A stretch of 64,000 bases of DNA from Schistosoma haematobium (lineage: Eukaryota; Platyhelminthes; Trematoda; Strigeidida; Schistosomatidae), in assembly GCF_000699445.3 (NCBI RefSeq), contig NC_067196.1, positions 35,732,616 through 35,796,615 of the forward strand, written 5' to 3'. This document shows positions 34,970-46,345 of the stretch, piece by piece (positions within the stretch are counted from its first letter, which is position 1; each line of letters begins with the position of its first letter). The position numbers and the translations under genes are program-made. The notes beneath the pieces were generated by a model. That model made no database searches. It was not told the DNA's origin and worked only from the letters and a program-made list of their open reading frames with translations.

Positions 34970-37736
34970 CTGTAAAAAGGAAGAAAAAGAAGAGAAATGC
35001 GACTTCAGAGACCATATATTAAACATATTTTCAAAACGTAAAAAGCATAGAAGCATGGTTGATGGTAAGGTTAAGTTTGAATGAACAAAAAGAGAAAGCT
35101 TTCAAGGTAGTTGTATTGTAATGGAAAGATAAAAACTGAACATACTGAAAACAATTTCATACGAAATATGGCAGCCCTGAAATAACATTTTCCAGCACCA
35201 CAGTTTGAAAATTTGATTAACTTAACCGAAATAAATCTGTTGTGTTAATTTATAATTAAACGACAGCTTGATCGATATTATAATTAGATTTTAATGCTTC
35301 GAGATCCCAGATAATAAATATTTTTACATCAAATAATCATTTAATTTGTAGGAGAATGAGATAAATTTATAGATATTCGTGCTATAACTACATAAAGGAT
35401 TTACAGGGAAATAAGTTATATTTCAATTCGGTTTGTAGTATATATGATGTATAAACTACAGGACGAAATATTTATTTACATTTGTAGGCATTATTACCAA
35501 GGTTTGATTTGATAATTTCGAATAAATTGAGCATTGGGTAGACGGTTATAAATAAATAATATATTTGTGATATCCCAATGAGTAGATTGATCACATAAAA
35601 TTCGTGTTGTTTCGTTGTACTATTTAAACTTAAATTAATTTTAATTTGGTTATTTATTCTCTGAAGAAGTGGCTTACACTAGATCACGAAACGTCAGAAA
35701 ATCTAATTTTTCTACTCATCGGGATATTACAAATATATTATTTATTTATTTACATTGTAAATAACTTAATGACTAGCAGAAACGATAAATAAATGCAGAA
35801 TAAGCTGATCTGCCTTCAGTCTGGTTGGAAAACTACAATAACAATCACATTAAAGAGTGGTAACCATTGGACTACTTTTAGTTGAAATGCTAATAATTAA
35901 TACTTTTCACTGAATTTATCAGTATTAGAATAAACAAGATAAGTCGCAAATGATGATGGTCCTGTCAAGTCTGAACTTATGTATAGTTATGTAATCAAAA
36001 AAGCTAAACATTCATGATATCACACAAAAACAGACTATATGCAAGCGGTTAGTGCACTTGCAATAATTAAAACATGTGAGATTGATAATGAACAAGTAGA
36101 CTACCTGAAGAATGGCGACATGTGGATCATCCATATCACCCAAGTCAATGAAATCTCTTTCTGACGCTCTCATTTTGGCATTCTCAATTATATAATAATA
36201 TTTCGGTGAGGAAATGCCAAAACTCCATGCCAACTTTTCCCCACACCAATCAATAACACGCAACAGAATATTGTTAGACTTGGACTAACAACAAAAAAAC
36301 AAAATCGCTCATGATCAAAGTTAAAATAGATACAGATATAAGAGGATTTATCACATTTTTTATTCACAATTCAGAGAACTTGTATCATCTATCCAAAAGG
36401 CCTTGAGAAGACGTTACTCACACACAATAACATATGTCTCAATGCTTCAGGTTATCACAATTCAAAGTATCGCAAAATGAAGTCTTTATGAGTGAAGGAA
36501 TATTACAACAAGCTGGTTACGCATAGAATAGATTGATAAAATATGTGATATTCAACTAAAGACAAAGTAGCAAACATGCTTACGGAATGGCGAAAAGTTA
36601 TGAGTTATGCTACTTAGGGTCTCCAGTTACTGATTTCTAACCACTCAGCAAATAAAGACACATAGCCTACATTTTGGATGGCTCAGATCAGTAAGTAGAA
36701 ACAGGCAGCGATCAGCCGATTACCGTTTGTAAGTAGTAATTTGAACAAATCTATGATTTGACGGACATCATATGATGTTGATTGGTCAGATACGGTATGA
36801 TTTTTGGCCACGTTTTCGCTTCATGCTACAGTCCATATTTTATTTAATCAAACAGGTTATGGTTATGAGCGTGTGACGTTGTCCCCATTGGAGTTTACTA
36901 AGTTGTGAAATACGTTAGCGGGTTTAGTCTTGTTAGTGTGTAGCTTAACCATACTGTAATACTTCCTATGATTCATTTTTATTGCTTACAACAGAAAAAG
37001 GCTTGTGACAATGGCGGACAAAGAAATCTCATAAGGAAAACTATGTCGTGAAGATACAAATGTTGGAAGAATCGGAAAATAACAAGAATACAAACATGAA
37101 ACCATACTTTGGCTCATCACAAGGGTGTTTTGTCATTTACGACTAATAAAACACAAAACCACTGTGGGGTCAATACAAGCTATTTTCACCAACGTTTCAA
37201 CCTAGCCACGTCTACGCAAATCCTAGATTTCCATTCCTTAAAACTTTATGATAAATCATAAGCACTTTTTCAGAAAATCTTAGAAAGCAGACGGTTTGTG
37301 ATTAATGGATTAAGCTTTTAACCAACAAGTGGGAGGTTTGAATCTCGCATCCACCCATTTTATTTAGAGCACCCAGATAGCACCATCCTGAAAGTGTAAC
37401 CCCAAACTGAGTAGATAGATCTCTACCTTGAAAAGGATTCACACTAATTTGATTTTGGAAGTCCTGCTTCGGTTTGGGCACCTGGGCAGCATCCCAGCCC
37501 TCACACATATCGAATGATTTATGTGGCGCATATCTATTTGGTGCTTCCTTGTACTAATGTTTATGTGTTGAAATAAATAAATGAAAGATATTGGAAGTCT
37601 GAATAGAACACTTAAAAGGGAAAAAGCTTACTGAGTCCGAGCACTCTTCATTGTGTTCATCAGTGAGATCGAAAACACCATCACTAAAGTGCACGGATTG
37701 GGATAATTTTCCACCAACAGACTGTTGATCATTCAT
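34916..37736 (-). CDS. FAM177-family protein, three coding exons
   Basis: Minus-strand exons 37632-37736 (from ATG), 36105-36284 and 34916-34969 join in phase 0 throughout to about 112 aa. Residues about 15-20 read HFSDG, followed by an acidic stretch (DEHNEECSD). Exon 2 holds CGEKLAWSFGISSPKYYY. These two blocks, in this order, are the FAM177 signature (human FAM177A1 has the same GISSPKY block). The middle of the family's usual domain is shorter here. FAM177 proteins are small and reported at Golgi/endomembranes; molecular function is poorly known. Donors are GTAAGC and GTAGTC. The last exon (17 aa) rests on a long pyrimidine tract and phase agreement and is the least certain. A TTACACAG acceptor 15 nt upstream of the ATG suggests a 5' exon or trans-splicing. 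Confidence 0.75.
35548..35751. repeat. Inverted-repeat element with hammerhead-like loop
   Basis: Arms 35548-35586 and 35713-35751 (39 bp, two mismatches) enclose 126 bp. The loop carries a CTGAAGA...GAAACGTC motif on the plus strand. Confidence 0.7.
35659..35701 (+). ncRNA. Minimal hammerhead-like motif (Penelope-type layout)
   Basis: TTCT/AGAA can form stem I. CTGAAGA matches CTGANGA. GTGG/TCAC forms stem II after one unpaired A. GAAACGTC gives GAAA, a two-base-pair A-U/C-G stem III without a loop, and a GTC cleavage triplet. Very short stem III hammerheads are described in Penelope-like retroelements, which occur in schistosomes. The extra A before stem II is non-canonical. Confidence 0.45.
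36105..36284 (-). CDS. Exon 2 of the FAM177-like gene
   Basis: 60 codons, phase 0 at both ends, with acceptor TTGTTGTTAG and donor GTAGTC. It contains GEKLAWSFGISSPKY and an acidic end (FIDLGDMDDPH). Confidence 0.85.
37285..37545 (+). repeat. Third tRNA-like SINE type
   Basis: A-box-like GTGATTAATGGATTAAGC (about 37297) and B box GGTTTGAATCTCGC (about 37334), then a body with CTGCTTCGGTTTGGGCACC. It lies in the first FAM177 intron. No ribozyme domain was seen. Confidence 0.6.
37632..37736 (-). CDS. Exon 1 of the FAM177-like gene
   Basis: From ATG at 37736: 35 codons including SVHFSDGVFDLTDEH, ending at a GTAAGC donor in phase 0. The frame stays open upstream for five codons to the CAG acceptor at 37752. 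Confidence 0.75.
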
Positions 37737-38189
37737 TACTAATCTTGAACGCTGTGTAATGATATAGGAAATATTAATGCAAAGCTGGACGATTGACTAA
37801 ATAGTTGCTTGTTTGATTTTGTCAAGGAATATCTTCTGAAAAAGTTCAATCAAAAAGCTATTGTTTTACACGGCAATCAAAATTCAAATGATGATACGTA
37901 TAGTCGTCACCTCTAAACGCTTTGGTGTCGTTGAATATTGTCTTTCCTAGAACGGATGAAGACGGTAGACATATCAAAAGTGAAATCCTTTCAAAAGATA
38001 CTAAATATTGCAACTTAAATGCTCCTGGTTTATGTCGACGAAAAAAGCATTATAAACCCTTACACAGTAACGGACAAATACTGTCGGATAATTTTGCAGC
38101 AGCTGTTTAAACTTGAAAAGACTACAGTATCTTTCAAAAACAGATTCAGTGGCCGATATACCATTAGTAAGACATTCATTAACAGGTGC

Positions 38190-38585
38190 TGACTAGGTTG
38201 TCGGGTGCCAAAGTCGGAACGGACAACACCGGGTATGAAGATATCATGGGACGACATGAACTGACGGGGAGAAAGAAATGAAAATGGTGACAGATTTGAA
38301 AATTTATGTGCGTTCAACAAAATGGTTATAGGTGGCACAATATTCCCCCACAAACACATACACAGAGTTACATGGGTCTCACTGGACCACAACACGGGGG
38401 AGCGGATAGATCATACTGGCATCAGTAAGATATTCAGAAGGTCGATGCCAGACGTTAGAACCCGGAAAGGAGCTGACATAGCTTCAGATCACCACCTAGT
38501 TGTGGCAAAGATGAAACTGAGGCTAAAGAAACAATGGACAATCAGGGGAACAGCATCACAAAGGTTCAATACAGCGTTCCTTTGA
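38190..38585 (+). pseudogene. RTE-like LINE endonuclease remnant
   Basis: Reads GRHEL, FENLCAFNKMVIGGTIFPHK, then IDHTGISKIFRRSM and GADIASDHHLVVA. The SDHH motif is part of the AP-endonuclease fold of these LINEs. A frame change lies before 38322. 5' truncated. Confidence 0.75.
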
Positions 38586-39042
38586 GATACTAACAAACTC
38601 AGTGAATTCAAGACAACTCTCCATAACAGGTTCCAAGCCTAACGAGATCTATTGAAAGAAGAAACTACTACGGGGGACAACTGGAAAGAGATCAAAGAAG
38701 CACTAACTTAAACGTTCTGGGTCGCAAGGATTATTATCATAAGGAATAGATCTCCGTGAAAAGGAGGAATAAAACAGCAATTAACAACAGCTGAACAAGA
38801 ACAGAGAAAGACACAAGATGAATACACTGAAGCAAAAAAACAAGTGAAGAAGAGCATTAGAGCTGACAAGCAGAAACATGTGGAAGACCTAGCAACGATA
38901 AAGGAAAAAGCTGAGACGGAAAGAAGTGTGAAACAACTATATGACACAACAAGGAAGCTGGTAGAGAAAGATAGTGAACTAGAGACCGGTTAAGGACAAA
39001 GAAGGCAAGACAATCACAGATGAGTAGAACGCTGAGATACTG

Positions 39043-39276
39043 TTGAATAGGCCAGCTCCATTAAATCCATCGGATATAGAAGCAGTACACATAGACCTCG
39101 CTACAAATGTGACTCCACCAACGATCGAAGAAATCAGGATGGCCATCAGACGAATCAAGAGTGAGAAAGCAACAGCAGCACCAGACAGCACACCAGCTGA
39201 AGTACTAATGTCATACACAGAAGTAACTGCAAACATGCTCCACGTTCCATTCAGGAAGATCTGGGAAGAGGAATAA
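39043..39276 (+). pseudogene. RTE-like LINE, region N-terminal to RT
   Basis: 77 codons (PLNPSDIEAVHIDLATN, then EEIRMAIRRIKSEKATAAPD) correspond to the segment before and at the start of the RT domain. Continuation is broken by stops and frameshifts. The downstream RT is only patchily readable (YEKALDSM-like, GVRQGCLQSP-like). Confidence 0.65.
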
Positions 39277-39672
39277 GTACCGACAGACTAGGAAGAAAGA
39301 TAGCTCATCACGGTACCAAAGAAAGGTCTGAGCAAGTATGAGAACTACAGAGGTATCACACTACTGTCAGAATCAGGAAAAGTTTTTAACAGTGTTGCTG
39401 GACAGAATGAAAGACCCAGTAAACGCTTAACTTTGAGATCAACAGTCCGGATTCCATAAGGATCCATCGTGCACTGACTAAATTGCGACTCTTAGCACCA
39501 TTATTAAGTAATCGAATTGAACTTGTCACTATACACTAACTTCCTTCACTATGAGAAAGCGCTTGACAGTATGGAACGTTCTTCAACGCCATGATGTACA
39601 TGAGAAAATCGTCAACACCATCCAGAATTCATACAATGAACTATACTGCAAAGTCGTGCATGAAGGACAACT

Positions 39673-40118
39673 TGTAGTGTCAGTTATTATGCCAAGCCCA
39701 TATACCTTATTCTAGCTTCCGGACATCCCATTCTATTCATTATACTCGAGCAATACTTTGACCTTGTTATTTATTCGCTTATCAATCTAGACTGTTTTTA
39801 TATGAGCATATATGTGTGTGCCCTTTTTATCCTATTAATCACATGTCTGTAGCTTTATTTTATCTGGCTATAAATATTGAGTAACGCTTGACTGAAATGG
39901 AGTTGGCTTCCCAGCCATCTTCCCTGCGTGTCGTTTCGCTCTGCTCTGTTTCATTCGCTTTATATACAAAATATATGTATTCACAAATCAATTCTCGTTA
40001 TTCGACTTATTTAATTCCGTTATTGACTAACGTGATTTAAGTCGACGACGATATACGAGAATAGGCGATAGCAAACATCCATACGATTTAAATGGAGTCA
40101 GATCCACGGGCTACTAAA
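39673..40118 (+). mobile_element. Solo LTR-like element, copy B (about 446 bp)
   Basis: Begins TGTAGTGTCAG and ends CTACTAAA. It is flanked by AACT (39669-39672) and ATCT (40119-40122), a 4-bp duplication with one mismatch. It sits inside the LINE, whose reading resumes right after it (CTAACAGATGCA). It matches copy A at 1226-1676 throughout, in inverse orientation. Confidence 0.75.
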
Positions 40119-40751
40119 ATCTAACAGATGCATTATATGTGAGAAACGGTGTCAGACAAGGCTGTTTACAATCGCCCTTTCTCTTTCTTCTGATGGTTGA
40201 CTGGATTATGAAGACCTCGACATCTGAAGGTAAGCACGGAGTACACACCAGCAAATGCAGATGAAGAAAGCCAGTGTAGCAGCAGCCTCTGCAGCAATAG
40301 GCCCCAGCATACAAGAGATAAAGAACGATCTTCAAGTACAACACGGAGATCACCAACTCAATCACAATTGATGGGGAAGCTCTGGAAGATGTGGAACCTT
40401 TCACGTACCTATCTGATCAGTATCATCGATGAACAAGGAGGATCTGATGTAGATGTGAAGGAAAGGATTGGTAAGACAAGGGCAGCATTGTTATAATTAG
40501 GAAACATGTAACTCAAGACAACTGTTAGCCAACATAAAGGTCAAAGTCTTTAGTAAGAGCATCATGACAGTTTTGCTGTATAGAGATGAAACTCTGAGAA
40601 CAACTGCAGCCATCATCAAAAAGGTATAAGTATTTACAAACAATTGTCAATGCAAAATACTCAATGTCCATTAGCCAAATACCATCAGAAACAACCTACT
40701 ATGGGAGAGAACAAACCAGCTTCGAGCTGAAGAGGAAATTAGGAAAAAACG

Positions 40752-40970
40752 TTGGAGGTAGATAGGACATACATCGCAGAAACCACCAAACTGCGTATGA
40801 GGCAAGTGCTAACTTCGGATCCTGAATGGAAAAAGAAAAGAGGAAGACCAAAGAGCACACTGAGTTGGGAATTGGAAGCATTCATTAAAAGGATGAGTAG
40901 CAACTGGAAAGGACTGCCCAGGACAGAGTTGGATGGAGGATGCTGGTGGACGGGTTATACTCCCCCATGA
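40752..40970 (+). pseudogene. RTE-like LINE C-terminal remnant
   Basis: Contains EVDRTYIAETTKLRMRQ, KKRGRPKSTL and a Trp-rich end; this basic GRPKxTL stretch is typical near the C-terminus of this LINE type. The frame upstream is broken. Confidence 0.65.
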
Positions 40971-41000
40971 GGGTTAACAGGCGTAAGTAAGTAAAGAATG

Positions 41001-42440
41001 AAAACGAAATAAACTATCAATGTACTACTTTTAATCTGCCTATCAATATTCTGAACTCTAAATAGTATGACTAGTGCTTGCCCATATCGCGTTTCCTTTT
41101 TATTTTGCGATCATATTTGTGTAGTTTTTAAACGTTATTCCTCGCTCTTTCTAGTTTTTTCCTCTACAAAAGCTTATCCACAAAGGGATTTAATTCGTTC
41201 CCAGGTTATACGTGCGACTACAAATATTTTTACGAATTTGCTTTAAAATTTATGTGAATTCGCCGGCAACCGAATAAATGATGTTAAGATTTGTATGAAC
41301 TAATAAAAATTCAGACCTCTTAAAAGATTTTGAGATTGTGAAGATTAGCAGTTTAGGCTTAGAATAAAACGTTGCCTATTATTTCGCGTTCATGTCATGA
41401 CACAGTTGCGTTAAGAATGGACAAAGCGAAAACCAATTACTATTGAAGTGTTTCCTACTAAATGTGAACCATTAGGTTTCACTTGCAGTTCGTATACCAG
41501 CTATACCATTTGATGGTGGAAATAACTTCCACATCAATTAAAAAGGTCTAATATAAAAAGGAGCACTGTCCATTTCTTTTAAAAGTGAAAGCTGGTTAGG
41601 ATTACGTATTGAATGATTCTCACTAGATTAACCAGACGATCCAAAGGAAAAGTCTAATATCTAAAGTACAAATATAAACCGTATTGGTTGTGTGATACTT
41701 TCACATTTTGACCTATTTATAACAGAATAACACCTGGATACAATAATACACTTATATATATATATGAATGCATATATATATATAGTTGAAGATCAGTTAT
41801 CAAATATTAATATATAGTAGTTGATGTACTGAAACAACTGTACTGAGTTTTGTCCTACATCTTATGTTATTTATGCACAACATCTGTCAAGTTACTTGCA
41901 TTGATGGCACATAAAACGTCAGAGTCTTTCGAATCTGCCCGCTGTTTCATTTTGGCGACCTTGAAAGATTATATTTATAATCGATATGACTGTTTATTGT
42001 TGTATATTAGCAAGTTATATAAAATTGATAAAACGTTTAACGCTTAACTGCCTTAACATCTTTTGAAAACAACTACCAAAATCCATGTTCATCGTCACCA
42101 TAATCAAGGAGGTGAACCAAATGTAAAAGGTTTCAGAGCTTAATTTCTTTAAAAATCTATTTGTGATTAATTTTGACCTGAAAAATGGCGAAGTTTACTC
42201 GCTTGAGTTTGTATTGTTACGAATAACCACACTAGGTTGACTGGACATTCACTCAGGTTGTGAGAAACAAATACGTCAAACTACTAATAAACTGCGAAAA
42301 AGCTATGTAACTAGCACAAACATTACGAAAATTGACGTAAAACGGAAAAACCGTTAATACCTGACAAATAACGATATCTCGACATCCTCGATAAAACGTT
42401 ACACGTGTGCGAAAACCCACGGCGTAACGGTCTGACTGTG
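41001..42440. other. Spacer between LINE and gypsy element
   Basis: AT-rich with a short ATATAT palindromic patch at about 41752-41783. A 65-codon frame at 41850-42047 has no support. Confidence 0.4.
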
Positions 42441-42444
42441 CCTG

Positions 42445-42765
42445 TGTTGATGCCACAGGTATTCAGTGTTTGACAACGCTTCTACCAGTAACACCTTCTA
42501 ATATAATTCGTAACCACCAAGAGAAATCAAAAGACAGAGTCGAGGAGATCGGAAGAGTATATTTGGCGATGACCAATATATCGGAATTCTCTGATCTAAT
42601 CTGGCTAGCGATTGCGGTTGATGTTGAGCACGGCGTTACCACACGTGATCTGGTGCGGATGCCTGACCGAGCGCCTTCAGCTAGATGAGTTCACTAAAAC
42701 ACATGGTCAGCATCCAATGTCGAAAACTTAGTGCTATTTATTTTGGGGATTTATTTACCGCTACA
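42445..42765 (-). repeat. 3' LTR of the gypsy element
   Basis: 321 bp, identical to 47356-47676 except for about two transitions near the position of GATGAGT[T/C]CACT and ACA[C/T]ATGG. Confidence 0.95.
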
Positions 42766-42782
42766 GATCACTCCCTCCCTAG
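42766..42782 (-). promoter_or_regulatory. Polypurine tract of the gypsy element
   Basis: On the minus strand AGGGAGGGAGTGATC directly precedes the 3' LTR, as expected for the plus-strand DNA primer site. Confidence 0.7.
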
Positions 42783-43214
42783 TGGGGCAGTGACGACCCT
42801 AAGACGTGGCCAGCCAGAAGTTTAAACCCAACGAGTTTGTCGTTGGTAAACACTCTTCTGATAGCTTACTAAACTTAGCAGCGTCTGGTCGTCTTTTCTT
42901 ACTATATGGGACGGAGGTACAACATAGTAAAAAAAGAAAATGTACAATGAAAATTTCGGATCCTCATAAACGTCATCGTTCTTTTCCAGCCGTCCTGGAA
43001 AAGAAAAAAGAAAATGTAATTGCATGTCGAAAATACACTCGTATGTGCGTAAAAACACAATGTCGGCGGAAAAAAAGGAAAATAAACTCATGAACACGTA
43101 ATAGCGTTAAAAAAATTGTTTTTTTTTGTTTTGTTTTTTTAATAGAAATAAAAATATATAAGCATATTGAAATTTTTTTTTTTTAAAAAATAATATAAAG
43201 TGTCGAAAAGTGCC

Positions 43215-44567
43215 TTACGTGCAATAGTCGTTTAAATGTTCTGGAAATCTCACCCTTCTTCCAGAACGCGTCGTTTTAAGTTTATTTTCGGATACTGTCG
43301 AAGTATCATCGCGTGTGTTGGTTGTCGGATGAGGTATTATAAGTGTCGGAGTCATGTCGTTCGATTGTACCGAAGGAAAATCGACGTGGATAGGATTTCC
43401 TTCTAAATACGCTGCTTTTAAGCGATCGATGCTGATGCTATCGTTGGTTCCGTTCTTATCGACTATATAGTACTTAGATTCACATTGAAGAACTTTGAAG
43501 GGTCCTTCGTATGCTGATTCGAATGGTCGTCGATGCGAGTATCGACGCACGAAGACGTGTGTACTATATCGTAAGTTAGGTTGAACGAAAACATCAGTTG
43601 ATTGAGGTCGAGTGGAAGCAGGTTTAACTGAACGCATTGCGTTTGTAAGCCTGTTCGTGTAGGAGGTTAGATCCATGTTCATTGAAGAGGATGAAGGATC
43701 CACGAATTCTCCTGGAAGTCGAAGTGTCGTTTCATAAACGAGTTGAGCCGCAGTGTATCCAATGTCAGCTTTCACTGCATTGCGGATACCTAGTAAGACG
43801 AGTGGAAGAGCGTCGGTCCATTGTGAAACGTTTGCAGCTGATAGCGAAGCTTTCAGTTGTCGGTGAAAACGTTCTACCAACCCGTTTGCTTGTGGATGGT
43901 AGGCGGTCGTTCGGAAGCGAGTGATTCCTAAAAGTGTGGTCAGACGACGGAAAAGATCAGATTCAAACTGACGTCCGCGGTCTGTAGTGATGGTTGAAGG
44001 GCAGCCGAAGTTTGCTACCCATCGTTCGACGAAGGCGTGAGCCACTGTTTCAGCAGTGATGTCCTTGATAGGTACTGCTTCTGGCCATCGAGTGAAACGG
44101 TCTACGCAGGTTAAGAGATAAGGGTATCCATTTGAATCTGGTAAAGGTCCTACCAAATCCAGATGAACATGGTCGAAACGAGCATCGGGAGTTTTAAACG
44201 AGCCTAAGGGAGATTTATTGTGTCTGATAACCTTAGATTTTTGGCAGCTTACACAGGAGCGTGCCCACTCCCTCACGTCTTTATTCATTCCAGGCCAGCA
44301 AAATCGTTCTGCTATAAGCTTGATGGTTGCACGAACACCTGGATGAGAAAGTTTGTGCAATGTATTGAAGACATTGCGTCGATAATGTTTCGGCACGATT
44401 GGGCGATCCCTACCTGTAGATGTGTCACAAAGTAAGGTTTCCTTACCTGTTCCCATCTCTTTGGTGCGTAGTTTAAGTGTTGTGGACGATAACTCGTGCT
44501 GAAGATCACTGTCTTCTTTTTGAAGCTCGGCGAGTTTAAGAAGGTCGATTCCTTGGAAACTGTTCAA
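43215..44567 (-). pseudogene. Integrase part of the gypsy pol (3' of the stop)
   Basis: 450 codons open downstream of the nonsense codon: zinc-binding HHCC, the DDE catalytic core, and a C-terminal region ending [10 protein letters not shown]. The catalytic residues appear intact, but it is separated from the protease-RT part by TAG at 44643. Confidence 0.85.
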
Positions 44568-44642
44568 GGAAGTTATGCGAGTTAAGGCGTCTGCGACTAC
44601 ATTGTTTGCTCCAGAGATGTGTTGAATGTCTGAAGTAAACTG

Positions 44643-46298
44643 CTAAATGTAGTCCAGTTGTTGAGACTCACGGGGAGAGTACTTGTCAGAAGGAGAGCTT
44701 AACGAGAAAGTGAGCGGTTTATGGTCCGTGAAAAGAGTGAATTCACGACCTTCGATGTAGTGTTGGAAATGCCGTACAGCACAATACATAGCTAGGAGTT
44801 CCCTACCGAATGTGCTGTACCTCGATTCGGTGTCTAGCAACCTTCCAGAGAAAAATGCCAAAGGTTGCCAGGAGTTGTTAACCCATTGTTGTAAGACTCC
44901 TCCGATTGCCGAGTAGGATGCGTCTACTGCGATGCTAATGGGTGCTCGGGTGTCCTGATGTGCGAGCATTGTTGCTTTAGCAATCAGTTCCTTAACTGTG
45001 GAGAATGCTTTTCGTGCGGTGTCGTCCAAATTAATGGATTTCGCATTTCCACGAAGTTGGTCGGTCAGAGGTTTCATAAGTAATGCGCATTTGGGTATGA
45101 AACGTCTATAGAAACTTACCAGGCCGTTAAACGTTCGTAGTTGCTTGATCGTGGTCGGTTCTGGGTAATCCAGAATGGCCGCCACTTTGGTTCTAAGGGG
45201 TCGGATACCTTGAGCATCGATAGTGTGTCCCAGAAAGTCTAATGAGTCGGTTCCAAATTGGCATTTCTGAACGTTTACAGTAATGCCATGTTTTTGTAAT
45301 CGTTCGAAAACAAGGTCCAGATGCTTGTGATTTGTTTCTCTGTCCGGACTTGCGATTAGACAGTCGTCAACATACGCGTGTACGAAGTTGAGACCTCGAA
45401 AAACGTCGTCTATGAATCTTTGAAATGTTTGAGCAGCATTCCTTAGACCGAAAGGCATTCGCAAAAATTCATAGAGTCCGAAGGGAGTAATGATGGCGGT
45501 TTTCGGTATGTCGTCAGTAGCCATAGGGATTTGGTTATACGCTTTTACCAAGTCGATTTTCGAAAAGACAGTTGTACCTTTCAAGGTAGCTGTCAAATCG
45601 TGAATGTGAGGCAACGGGTAACGATCGGGAATGGTTTTCGCGTTCAATCGCCGATAGTCACCAGTTGGACGCCAATCGTTGCTGTCCTTTTTAGGGACCA
45701 TGTGCAACGGAGATGCATATGGGCTACTTGACGGTCGTATGATTCTTAAGTCCATCATGTGATCGAATTCGTTTTTCGCTAACCTTAGCTTTTCAGGAGC
45801 TAGTCGTCGTGCTTTAGAGAATACAGGTGGTCCTGTAGTCGTGATGTGATGTGTAACATTGCTGGTTACACACGGTAGTTTCGGTGGAGTTTGTTGTATC
45901 CCAGGGTACTTATCGAGTAGTGGTTGATAGAGTGGGTCTATCATATGTTTAACTGTGACTGGGGATACTCTACAACCAGTAAAAGAAGTTACACAAGCGG
46001 ACAACTTAGTGTTTCCGTCTACTAGCCTCCGTTTGCGAGTGTCGATGATCAGATTGTGGTGTTGTAGAAGGTCCATACCAATGATTGGTATAGAAACATC
46101 TGCAACAACGAAAATCCAGTGGATGGGTTTGCGTAAACCCACGTTAAGGTAAACGTACCTTTTGCCATACGTAGCGATCGGTTTTCCGTTTGCCGCCTGT
46201 AAGTTTGGGGTCGATTCGTGAAGTCGGTCGTTAGGATTTGCTGGGAGAACGCTAACTTCTGCGCCAGTGTCGACGAGGTAGCGAACTCTCGTTGTCAC
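44643..46298 (-). pseudogene. Protease-RT-RNase H part of the gypsy pol
   Basis: About 551 codons open before the TAG. It contains DTGA, the RT finger/palm motifs with YVDD, and RNase H acidic residues. The open frame actually extends upstream of 46298 (LLFVTD precedes the first possible start), as expected for a frameshift-expressed pol. Confidence 0.9.
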
Positions 46299-46345
46299 AT
46301 CTGTGACGAATAACAGACGGCTTTGTTCCCTGGCTACGGTTGCCG

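Larger units (their letters stand above)
38190..41000 (+). mobile_element. Degenerate RTE-like LINE, 5' truncated
   Basis: Endonuclease C-terminal region at about 38200-38585 (AKVG at the truncated end, then GADIASDHHLVVAKMKL), linker and fingers region (39043-39276, NRPAPLNPSDIEA), RT remnants (GVRQGC at about 40150), and the C-terminal zone (40752-40970). Frames are broken many times. It ends in GTAAGTAAGTAAAG, the simple-repeat tail usual for RTE elements. It is interrupted by the solo-LTR-like element at 39673-40118. Confidence 0.8.
43215..46345 (-). pseudogene. Gypsy pol polyprotein with one internal stop
   Basis: A single frame from about 46345 (overlapping the gag end) to 43215, broken only by TAG at 44643-44645. 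Protease: [12 protein letters not shown] (DTGA). RT: DYRRLN, MPFGL and the catalytic YVDD (HAYVDDCL). RNase H: AVDAS, TDHKPL. Integrase: HHCC zinc finger (HKLSH ... CVSC), catalytic D in LDLVGPLP, D in TTDRGRQF, E in NGLVERFH. The stop lies in the RNase H-integrase connection, where sister sequences commonly have Gln; CAG to TAG would explain it. Expression of pol relative to gag would need a -1 frameshift in the overlap. Confidence 0.9.

Noticed and set aside
34864..35022. 52-codon plus-strand ORF with a KRKKKKR run
   Set aside because: The Lys/Arg codons are the complement of the pyrimidine tract of the minus-strand FAM177 acceptor; no other support.
42470..42688. 72-codon open frame, also at 47381-47599
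   Set aside because: It is the antisense of the LTR and appears twice because the LTRs are nearly identical.
42806..43093. 95-codon open frame on the plus strand inside the gypsy element
   Set aside because: Antisense in the 3' non-coding part, Lys-rich from poly-A-like sequence, and no known domain.
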